Shown here: piece after piece, positions 1 to 6,770 of the stretch
How the letters are laid out: every line of letters begins with the position of its first letter
Position numbering within the stretch: position 1 is the stretch's first letter
NCBI RefSeq assembly: GCF_014652915.1
Contig: NZ_BMZS01000009.1
Location: 275,226 to 339,225, forward strand
Direction of reading: 5' to 3'
Length of the DNA: 64,000 nt
DNA from: Thalassobaculum fulvum
Lineage (GTDB): Bacteria; Pseudomonadota; Alphaproteobacteria; Thalassobaculales; Thalassobaculaceae
Translations under genes and position numbers: made by a program
The notes under the pieces: model-generated
The model's input: only the letters and a program-made list of their open reading frames with translations
Databases searched by the model: none
What the model was told of the DNA's origin: nothing

Positions 1-1
1 C

Positions 2-1981
2 CATGTCGACCCGTCCGGCGTCACCCACGCCTATGCCAAGGCGGCCCGCATCCAGGGCGCCGAGATCGTGCTGCGCAACCCGGTCAAGGAACTGATCGCC
101 ACCCCCGACGGTGACTGGAAGGTGGTCACCGAGCAGGGCACGGTCGACGCCGATGTGGTGATCAACGCCGGCGGCCTGTGGGCCCGCGAGGTCGGCCGCA
201 TGGTCGGCATCGAGCTGCCGGTACTGGCGATGGAGCACCACTACCTGATCACCGAGGAGATCCCGGAGATCGTCGCCTACAACCAGGAACACGGCCGCGA
301 GATGCCGCACGCCATCGACTTCGCGGCCGAGCTGTATTCGCGCCAGGAAGGCCGCGGCATGGTGATCGGCACCTACGAGAAGGCGTGCGTGCCGTGGTCG
401 CCGAAGGACACGCCCTGGGACTTCGGCCACGAGCTGCTGCAGCCGGACTTCGACCGCATCGGCCCGTCGCTCGACCTTGCCTTCCAGCACTTCCCGCCGC
501 TCGCCACGGCCGGCATCCGCCAAGCGATCAACGGCCCGTTCACCTTCGCGCCCGACGGCAATCCCCTTGTGGGGCCGGTGCCGGGGCTGCGGAACTTCTG
601 GTGCGCCTGCGGCGTCATGGCCGGGTTCAGCCAGGGCGGCGGCGTCGGGCTGATGCTGTCGCAGTGGCTGGTCGAGGGCGAGCCGGAGGTCGACATCTTC
701 GCCATGGACGTCGGCCGGTTCGGCGACTTCGCCAGCCGCGGCTACACCCGCGCCAAGGTGCAGGAGAACTACAGCCGCCGGTTCAGCATCACCTACCCGA
801 ACGAGGAGCTGCCGGCGGCCCGGCCGCTGCGCACCACGCCGGCCTACGACCTGCTGAAGGCCAACGGGGCGGTGTTCGGGGCATCGGCCGGGCTGGAGCA
901 CCCGCTGTGGTTCGCGGCGCCCGGCACGGACACGGTCGAGCAGCCGAGCTTCCGGCGCTCCAACGCCTTCGGGCCGACCGGCGAGGAGGCCCGGGCGGTG
1001 CGCGAGGCGGTCGGCATCCTGGAGATCGCCTCCTACGCCAAGCACGAGGTGTCAGGGCCCGGCGCCGAGGCGCTGCTCGACAGGCTGCTGGCCGGCCGGC
1101 TGCCGAAGCCGGGGCGCATGACCCTGTCGCCGATGCTGAGCCCGAAGGGCCGGCTGCTCGGCGACCTGACGGTGGCGCGGCTGGCCGACGACCGGTTCCT
1201 GATCGTCGGCTCGGCGGCGGCCCAGGAAGTGCACCAGCGCTGGTTCGCCGACCACGCCCCGGAGTCCGGCGTCACCCTGCGAAACCGCACCCGCGGGCTG
1301 GCCGGCTTCGCGATCGCCGGGCCGAATTCGCGCGAGCTGCTGGCCCGGCTGACCGACGACGACGTGAGCGCCGGTGCCTTCCCGTTCCGCTCGGTCCGGC
1401 GGCTCGACGTCGGCCTGACCAGCGCCTGGGTCGCGCGGATCTCCTATACCGGAGAGCTCGGCTACGAGATCTACAGCCCGGTCGACCACCAGCGTTCCAT
1501 GCTGCAGGCGCTGCTGGCGGCCGGCGAGGGGCTCGGCGTGAGGCTGTTCGGCGGCCGGGCGCTGAATTCGCTGCGCCTGGAGAAGGGCTTCGGCGCCTGG
1601 CTGCGCGAGTTCGCGCCGAGCTACGGCCCAGTGGAATCCGGGCTCGACCGGTTCATCGCCGACAAGCCGGGCTTCATCGGCCGCGACGCCTACCTGGCGA
1701 GCCGGGAGAAGCCGCCGGCGCGCCGTCTGGTGCTGCTGGACATCGAGGCCGACGGCGCCGACGCGGCGCGGGACGAGCCGGTCGACGCCGGCGACCGCAC
1801 CGTCGGCTTCGTCACCTCCGGCGGCTACGGCCACAGCATCGGCCGCAGCCTGGCGCTGGCCTATGTCGATACCGGATTCCTCGACGCCGAGCTGACGGTC
1901 GAGATCCTCGGTGACCGCTGCCCGGCCCGGGTGCTGGCCGAGCCGCCGGTCGACCCGAGCGGGGCGCGGATGCGGGGGTAG
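2..1981 (+). CDS. FAD-dependent dehydrogenase/GcvT fusion, dimethylglycine or sarcosine dehydrogenase-like (5' truncated)
   Basis: The reading frame is open at the left edge, so the N terminus (probably about 150 residues with the FAD Rossmann motif) lies outside; 659 residues are visible. The visible part starts with HVDPSG, followed by the second half of a DAO-type FAD domain (NAGGLWA near residue 55, a flavin-domain end near residue 220). A folate-binding GcvT domain and its C-terminal barrel follow, roughly residues 270-650. This order is that of dimethylglycine dehydrogenase and sarcosine dehydrogenase, which oxidatively demethylate glycine-betaine breakdown products and pass the one-carbon unit to tetrahydrofolate. 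The exact amine substrate cannot be read from sequence. The gene ends just before an intergenic palindrome shared with a convergent gene. Confidence 0.85.
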   Translation, partial: HVDPSGVTHAYAKAARIQGAEIVLRNPVKELIATPDGDWKVVTEQGTVDADVVINAGGLWAREVGRMVGIELPVLAMEHHYLITEEIPEIVAYNQEHGREMPHAIDFAAELYSRQEGRGMVIGTYEKACVPWSPKDTPWDFGHELLQPDFDRIGPSLDLAFQHFPPLATAGIRQAINGPFTFAPDGNPLVGPVPGLRNFWCACGVMAGFSQGGGVGLMLSQWLVEGEPEVDIFAMDVGRFGDFASRGYTRAKVQENYSRRFSITYPNEELPAARPLRTTPAYDLLKANGAVFGASAGLEHPLWFAAPGTDTVEQPSFRRSNAFGPTGEEARAVREAVGILEIASYAKHEVSGPGAEALLDRLLAGRLPKPGRMTLSPMLSPKGRLLGDLTVARLADDRFLIVGSAAAQEVHQRWFADHAPESGVTLRNRTRGLAGFAIAGPNSRELLARLTDDDVSAGAFPFRSVRRLDVGLTSAWVARISYTGELGYEIYSPVDHQRSMLQALLAAGEGLGVRLFGGRALNSLRLEKGFGAWLREFAPSYGPVESGLDRFIADKPGFIGRDAYLASREKPPARRLVLLDIEADGADAARDEPVDAGDRTVGFVTSGGYGHSIGRSLALAYVDTGFLDAELTVEILGDRCPARVLAEPPVDPSGARMRG

Positions 1982-1994
1982 CCCGGTTGCGTTC

Positions 1995-2097
1995 CCTCAT
2001 CCCGGACGAGCGCACGCATGTGCGGTCGATCCGGGACCTCGACTGGCCTGTGGGTCCCGGCTCCGGCGCGCCTTCGGCGCCCCGGTCCGGGATGAGG
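1995..2097. repeat. Intergenic palindromic repeat, copy A
   Basis: Perfect 13-bp outer arms CCTCATCCCGGAC (1995-2007) and GTCCGGGATGAGG (2085-2097) enclose inner arms CCGGGACC and GGTCCCGG. It lies between two convergent genes. The same arm sequences recur near 42.8, 48.6 and 51.0 kb. It may act as a bidirectional terminator, but it has no T-tract. Confidence 0.8.
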
Positions 2098-2110
2098 CAG
2101 CGTATGGGCG

Positions 2111-2464
2111 TCAGCTGATCATGCCGGCGGCGCGCAACGCCTTCAGGTGCAGGGCGATCAGCCGCTTCTCGTCGTCGTCCATGTCGGTGAACTTGCCGAT
2201 CACCTCGGTGTCCGAGGCGGCGATCGCGAAGGCGGAGGCCTTGAAGGAGACGGCGCTGTCGCCCTCGCCGAGCTTGAGGACGAAGAAGAACTTCTGGCCG
2301 TTGATGATGTTGCCGCCGCCCGGGTTCGGGATGCGGATGCCCTTCAGGTGCAGCTCGCGGATGTCCAGCGCCTCTTCGCCGAAGACGGCCTGGCCCCACT
2401 TGACGTCCTTCTTCGCGGCGGCCCCTGCCGCCGGTTTGGTCTTGGCCTTGAGTTTTCCGAACAT
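2111..2464 (-). CDS. Conserved hypothetical protein, 117 aa
   Basis: I do not recognise the family. The product is a soluble 117-residue protein with a Lys/Ala-rich N terminus (about residues 4-20) and a compact middle containing LHLKGIRIPNPGGGN and GQKFFFVLKLG, ending in an acidic-to-basic helix (DDDEKRLIALHLKAL). There is no signal peptide, membrane segment or cysteine pair. ATG is used. The gene is convergent with the upstream dehydrogenase across a palindrome and reads away from the pentapeptide gene in the same direction. Composition and codon use match the neighbours, so it looks like a real gene of unknown role. Confidence 0.6.
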   Translation of the reverse strand: MFGKLKAKTKPAAGAAAKKDVKWGQAVFGEEALDIRELHLKGIRIPNPGGGNIINGQKFFFVLKLGEGDSAVSFKASAFAIAASDTEVIGKFTDMDDDEKRLIALHLKALRAAGMIS

Positions 2465-2633
2465 GCCGTCCTACCGCACCGGAGCCGGGGCTTGTGCCCG
2501 TCGCACGAGACGCTCCCTAGATGCCCCCGACATCCTTAACTTTCTCTAAAGCCCGCGGCACGCGGCGGCAAGCGTCACGCGGCGGTTGCGGCCGGCCGTC
2601 GGAGCCGCACCGGACCCGACGCTGTGCCCCGGG

Positions 2634-3875
2634 TCAGGGCTTGGGGGGCGGGTTCTTCGCGCCGGTCAGATCGCAGTCGTCCAGGTTGGTCTTGAACAGG
2701 ACCGCGTCGGTGAGGTCGGCCGAGGTCAGCCGGGCCCCGTTCAGGTCGGCGCCGCGCAGGTCGGTGCGCCGCAGCAGGGCGTCCCGCAGGTTGGTCGAGT
2801 AGGCGCGGTCGCCGGACAGCAGCGGGCCGAGCCTGGCGTCCCGGAGGTCGGCGCCGTTCAGGCGCGCCGCCTCCAGATTGGCGCCGCGCAGGTCGGCACC
2901 CTTCAGGATGCAGGTCCGCAGGTCGGCGCCTTTCAGCCGGGCGCCGACCAGGCTGGCCCGGGTCATGTCGAGGCCGATGAAGACCGCGCCCTCGGCCGAC
3001 AGCCCGGGCAGGCTGACCTCCCGCAGGCTCGGCGCACCGCGCAGGTCGACATTGTCGAGGACCAGCGGCTCGCCCTCGGCGCCGTCGCTCTCGACCCAGC
3101 GGACGTGGGCGCCGATGCCTTCCGCCAGCGACGGCGACAGCTCCAGGTAGCTGCGGCCGCGCGGCTCGTCGGTCAGGACGGTCGCGAGGTCGCAGCCCGC
3201 GAGCGACGCGGTCGCGACCGAGGCGTTGCCGAACACCGCGTAGGCGAGGTTGGCGCCGCCGAAATCGGCGTGGTCGAGGCAGGCACCGTCCAGCCTGGCC
3301 CCGGCCAGGGTGGCGCCGCGAAGGTTGGCGTGGGCGAGGATGGCGCCCTGCAGGTCGGCATCCGTGAAGTCGGTATGGGTGGCGATCACCGCGGTCATGT
3401 TGGCTTCCCGCAGATCCGCTCCCGACAGATCGGCCTTCTCCATGTGGGTGGGGCCGAGCCGCATGGTGACAGCAGTCAGGTTGCCGGTCCTGGCGCGGCC
3501 GCCGAGCGAGCCGTCGCGAAGATCGGCCTTGTGCAGGTTGGTGTTGCGCAGGCGGGCGCTGCGCAGGGACGACCCCCTGAGGTCGACGCCGACCATCCGG
3601 GCGCCGTTGAGGTTCGCTTCCGCCAGATTGGCGCCCGCCATCATGGCGCCGTCCAGGACGCAGTCGGAAAGGTCGGCGTCCGCGAGGTTGGCGCCGGTGA
3701 GGTCGGCGTCCTTGAGGTTGCTGCCGGTCAGCAGCATGCCCGAGAGGTCGTGGTTCACCAGCTCGGCGCGCAGCCCGCCGGGCCGACCCAGGAGGAAGTC
3801 CTGGTGAGTCTTGACGACCTCCGCCAGCTCGACGCTCGAAAGCCGGCGCATCTTGTTCGGTCTCTTGCCGGACAC
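2634..3875 (-). CDS. Pentapeptide-repeat protein
   Basis: The product has two blocks of A(D/N)LXX-type pentapeptide repeats. The first runs from about residue 55 to 200 (for example LKDADLTGANLADADL), the second from about 285 to the end. A non-repeat segment of about 80 residues separates them (around PRGRSYLELSPSLAEG). Such repeats fold into a right-handed quadrilateral beta-helix; cellular roles vary and none can be assigned here. A short N-terminal helix (SSVELAEVVKTHQDFL) precedes the first block, as in many relatives. The start is uncertain: I chose GTG at 3875 with a GGGGTGGGA upstream; ATG at 3851 is the alternative. It is divergent from the universal stress gene. Confidence 0.85.
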   Translation of the reverse strand: MSGKRPNKMRRLSSVELAEVVKTHQDFLLGRPGGLRAELVNHDLSGMLLTGSNLKDADLTGANLADADLSDCVLDGAMMAGANLAEANLNGARMVGVDLRGSSLRSARLRNTNLHKADLRDGSLGGRARTGNLTAVTMRLGPTHMEKADLSGADLREANMTAVIATHTDFTDADLQGAILAHANLRGATLAGARLDGACLDHADFGGANLAYAVFGNASVATASLAGCDLATVLTDEPRGRSYLELSPSLAEGIGAHVRWVESDGAEGEPLVLDNVDLRGAPSLREVSLPGLSAEGAVFIGLDMTRASLVGARLKGADLRTCILKGADLRGANLEAARLNGADLRDARLGPLLSGDRAYSTNLRDALLRRTDLRGADLNGARLTSADLTDAVLFKTNLDDCDLTGAKNPPPKP

Positions 3876-4061
3876 GGCTATCCCACCCCGTCCATGCCCC
3901 TCCAGAACATAAGTGTACCGCCGAACCCTGGATTCGACCACCGGTGTCGTGGTCGGGTGTCCGACCGGCCGTGCCGGAGGCGGGCGTCGCGTTAATCTGT
4001 CGACATCGTTGATTTCGTTTATGATGCTGTCGAGGACGCCTGCGAGGAGAGGAGAGCGGCG

Positions 4062-4871
4062 ATGAAACACGTCTTTCTGCCCTTTGGTCTCGACGGCGTG
4101 GAAGGGGCGCCGCTCGAGGTCGCGGCACACTTGGCCGAACGCTACGACGGGCGGGCGGTCGCCATGTTCTACCCGAGGCCGGTCGAGAGCCCGCTGGTCG
4201 ATCCGATGGGCGTGGGAATCATCGACTATGCCGACCAGGGGCCGGATCTCGCCCGCGAAGCCGACTCCGCCATGGCGGCGATGCGGGCCCGGATCCAGGC
4301 TCTCGGCGCCGCCGCCGGCCGGGTGACGCTGAGCGACCAGCCCCTCAAGGCCCGATTCGGGATCGGCGAGCAGGCCCGGCTGTTCGACCTGACGGTCGTC
4401 GGCAAGGCCGACGAGACCGACTGGCGGGCGGTGTTCGAGACCGCGCTGTTCGAAGGCGGTCGGCCGGTGATGCTGGTGCCGGTCGGCTGGAGCCGGCCGT
4501 GCGGCGACACCGTCGGGGTCGCCTGGAACCGCAGCACCGAGACCGCCCGGCTCATCGGCCAGTCGCTGCCGGTGCTGCGGGCGGCGAAGCGCGCCCTGGT
4601 GATCGAGGTCGAGGGCTGGTCGATTCCGGGGCCGGACGGTGCCGCCCTCGTCGACTATCTCAAGCTGCACGGCGTCGCCGCGGAAGCGGTGACGGGGCCG
4701 CGGTCGATGCGCGGGCCCGGGCTCGACGTCCTCGACCAGGCCGAGGCCAACGGTGTGGACCTGCTGCTGAAGGGCGCCTACACCCAGAGCCGGCTGCGGC
4801 AGATGATCTTCGGCGGCGCCACCAGCGACATCATCGCGGACGCGACGATGCCGGTGGTCTTCGCGCACTGA
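4062..4871 (+). CDS. Universal stress protein, UspA family
   Basis: A 269-residue protein, the length of a tandem two-domain UspA. The second half is best preserved and ends with the family's nucleotide-loop pattern LLLKGAYTQSRLRQMIFGG, then a hydrophobic strand MPVVFAH. The first domain is degenerate and lacks that glycine loop. ATG at 4062 follows a strong ribosome site (GAGGAGAGGAGAG, 4044-4056). The gene lies only 14 bases before the HlyC-like acyltransferase gene, so the two are probably co-transcribed. USPs are cytoplasmic and are usually induced by growth arrest or low oxygen; no specific trigger is visible here. Confidence 0.85.
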   Translation: MKHVFLPFGLDGVEGAPLEVAAHLAERYDGRAVAMFYPRPVESPLVDPMGVGIIDYADQGPDLAREADSAMAAMRARIQALGAAAGRVTLSDQPLKARFGIGEQARLFDLTVVGKADETDWRAVFETALFEGGRPVMLVPVGWSRPCGDTVGVAWNRSTETARLIGQSLPVLRAAKRALVIEVEGWSIPGPDGAALVDYLKLHGVAAEAVTGPRSMRGPGLDVLDQAEANGVDLLLKGAYTQSRLRQMIFGGATSDIIADATMPVVFAH

Positions 4872-4885
4872 CCACGGAGAGGGGG

Positions 4886-5536
4886 ATGAGCGACATCGTG
4901 TTCGGTACCGACGGGTCGGAGAACCCGGAGGAAGGATCCAAGAAGCCGGCCGGGCGGTCGCGTCCGGCCGCCGCCGCGGCGAAGGGCGCTGCGGCTGCCG
5001 CTTCGAAGGCGGCGTCGAGGGCGGTGTCGGGGCCGGCGTCGGGAGCGGCCGCCGCCAAGCCGGCACCGGCGTCCGGCGCCGACGCGCAGCCGGCCAACGA
5101 GCCGGTACGGGACGACATGACGCGCCTGCTCGGGCAGATCGTCACGCTGCTCGGCCAGTCGTCGGGCCATCGCCACGTGTTCGTCTCGGATCTCGAGTGG
5201 ATGGTGCTGCCGGCGCTGATGGCCAGGCAGGCCCGGATCTGGCGGCGTCAGACCGAGAGCGGCGCGGTTCCGGTGATCTACGCGTCGTGGGCGCTGGTCG
5301 ACACCGCCGTGGAGGCGCGCCTGCGGCAGGGGCAGATGCGTCTCAAGCCGAACGAGTGGCGTTGCGGCGACCGGCCCTGGCTGATCGACATGGTGGCGCC
5401 GTTCGGCGGGACCGACGCGGCGCTCACCGAACTGGCGGACCAGCTGTTTCCGGGCAAGACGCTGAATGCCTTGGTGAGCAGCGCGACCGGCGGCTTCACG
5501 GTCCGGGAGATTCGAGGCAAGTCTCCAGAAAAGTGA
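4886..5536 (+). CDS. HlyC-type toxin-activating lysine acyltransferase
   Basis: Residues 85-212 align by eye with HlyC of E. coli along its length: SGHRHVFVSDLEWMVLPAL matches the HlyC segment carrying catalytic His23, and GDRPWLIDMVAPFGG matches the segment carrying Asp92. The expected catalytic residues are His95 and Asp168. HlyC-family enzymes transfer a fatty acyl chain from acyl-carrier protein to internal lysines of RTX toxins before type I secretion. Unlike HlyC (about 170 aa), this 216-residue protein has an N-terminal tail of about 75 residues that is almost all Ala, Gly, Pro, Ser and Lys. The ribosome site GGAGAGGGGG sits just before ATG. No RTX structural gene or type I exporter is adjacent, so the acylated target is unknown. 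Confidence 0.85.
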   Translation: MSDIVFGTDGSENPEEGSKKPAGRSRPAAAAAKGAAAAASKAASRAVSGPASGAAAAKPAPASGADAQPANEPVRDDMTRLLGQIVTLLGQSSGHRHVFVSDLEWMVLPALMARQARIWRRQTESGAVPVIYASWALVDTAVEARLRQGQMRLKPNEWRCGDRPWLIDMVAPFGGTDAALTELADQLFPGKTLNALVSSATGGFTVREIRGKSPEK

Positions 5537-5553
5537 TCATATGAGATGATCAC
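5533..5553. promoter_or_regulatory. Inverted repeat upstream of the TRAP operon
   Basis: Perfect 8-bp arms GTGATCAT and ATGATCAC are separated by 5 bases. The left arm overlaps the stop codon of the acyltransferase gene. With no T-tract it is more likely an operator (GntR-like size) for the transporter downstream than a terminator. A second small hairpin, GACGA-atg-TCGTC, follows at 5555-5567. Confidence 0.45.
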
Positions 5554-5590
5554 CCGACGAATGTCGTCATACTTTTCGGGTGCTCTCCGA

Positions 5591-5620
5591 TTGACAACCG
5601 GCGGTCCCGGCAAGGATGAT
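5591..5620 (+). promoter_or_regulatory. Likely promoter of the TRAP operon
   Basis: A perfect TTGACA (5591-5596) is followed after 18 bp by GATGAT (5615-5620). The predicted transcript start near 5627 gives a leader of about 37 bases ahead of the binding-protein gene. Confidence 0.5.
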
Positions 5621-5663
5621 CCCCGAACCGAAAAATGAAAACGGTTACACGGGGAGGAATTCG

Positions 5664-6686
5664 ATGCGCAGAACGATCGCTGCCGCAGTGGCAGCGCTGG
5701 CCATCGGGCTGACCGGTGCGGCGGAAGCGAAGACCCTGAAGCTGCAGGCCAGTTCGGCGCCCGGCGACTGGGCGCACCGCTTCATGACCGAGGGCTGGCA
5801 GCAGAAGGTCGGCGTCATGAGCGGCGGCTCGCTGATGGTCGAGGTGCTGCCGACCAAGGCGGTGGTACCGCACAAGGAGACCATCGACGCGGTCGCCAAC
5901 GGGATCCTGGACGGCGACCTGAACGCCGTCGCCTACTTCTCGGGGCGGGACCCGGCCTTCGCCCTGATGGGCGACCTGATCGCCGGCTACGACACGCCCG
6001 AAGAGGTCCAGACCTTCTGCATGGAAGGCGGCGGCAAGGAGATCCTGCAGAAGCTGTACGACAAGTACGGCGGCGGCAACATCCATGTCGTCGGCTGCGG
6101 CCCCTACGCCAAGGAGGCGCTGGTCGCCAAGGTTCCGATCCACGGCGTCGACGACTTCAAGGGCGTCAAGATCCGCTCGCCGGAAGGGCTTGCCGCCGAG
6201 GTCTTCAAGCGGGCCGGCGCCACGCCGGTCTCGCTGCCGTTCTCCGAGGTCTACACCTCGCTCGAGAAGGGCATCGTCGACGCCGCCGACGCCTCGGCCT
6301 ACGTCAACAACGACGCCTCCGGCATGCACAAGGTGGCGCTCTACCCGCTGTATCCCGGCATCCATTCCATGGCGATCCTGCAGTTCGTCGTGAACAAGGA
6401 CGTCTGGAACAAGCTGACCGACGCCGAGCGGACGATCCTCGAGACCTGGTACGTCGCCGCCTACGTCACCATGCGGCGTCAGGCCGACCTCCAGGACCGC
6501 GACCTCGCCGCCCGGGACAAGGCCGCCGGCAAGCTGACGGTCATCGACTGGTCGAAGGAAGAGCGGGCCAAGTTCCGCAAGATCGCGGTGAAGGCCTGGG
6601 AGGACTACGGCGCCAAGTCGCCGCTGGCCAAGGAAGCGCTCGACGCGCATCTCAGCTTCATGAAGAAGACCGGCCTCCTCGACTGA
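5664..6686 (+). CDS. TRAP transporter substrate-binding protein, DctP family
   Basis: A 340-residue periplasmic binding protein. A signal peptide covers residues 1-22 and ends AEA, leaving a mature start KTLKLQASS. The conserved DctP core follows, with the carboxylate-clamping arginine expected in IRSPEGLAAEVF (Arg171). The overall pattern resembles the TakP/lactate-type clade that binds 2-oxo or 2-hydroxy acids, but the ligand cannot be fixed. ATG at 5664 follows GGGGAGGAAT. The upstream TTGACA promoter and a hairpin immediately downstream fit separate control of the abundant binding protein and the scarcer permease. Confidence 0.92.
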   Translation: MRRTIAAAVAALAIGLTGAAEAKTLKLQASSAPGDWAHRFMTEGWQQKVGVMSGGSLMVEVLPTKAVVPHKETIDAVANGILDGDLNAVAYFSGRDPAFALMGDLIAGYDTPEEVQTFCMEGGGKEILQKLYDKYGGGNIHVVGCGPYAKEALVAKVPIHGVDDFKGVKIRSPEGLAAEVFKRAGATPVSLPFSEVYTSLEKGIVDAADASAYVNNDASGMHKVALYPLYPGIHSMAILQFVVNKDVWNKLTDAERTILETWYVAAYVTMRRQADLQDRDLAARDKAAGKLTVIDWSKEERAKFRKIAVKAWEDYGAKSPLAKEALDAHLSFMKKTGLLD

Positions 6687-6707
6687 GGCTGCGTCCACCT
6701 GGCGTGA

Positions 6708-6732
6708 CGGGGAGCCGGATTCCGGCTCCCCG
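6708..6732 (+). terminator. Intercistronic stem-loop in the TRAP operon
   Basis: 12-bp arms CGGGGAGCCGGA and TCCGGCTCCCCG are almost contiguous, directly after the binding-protein gene and before the permease gene. No T-run follows. It probably protects the upstream message or partly attenuates transcription, so that more binding protein than permease is made. Confidence 0.6.
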
Positions 6733-6770
6733 TTCGACTCCGTGAAATCCGGTCGACTTCGGAGACCTCC

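Noticed and set aside
4008..4025. FNR box and sigma-70 promoter before the universal stress gene
   Set aside because: TTGATTTCGTTTATGA lacks the second half-site, and the TATGAT at 4020 has no -35 at a usable distance.
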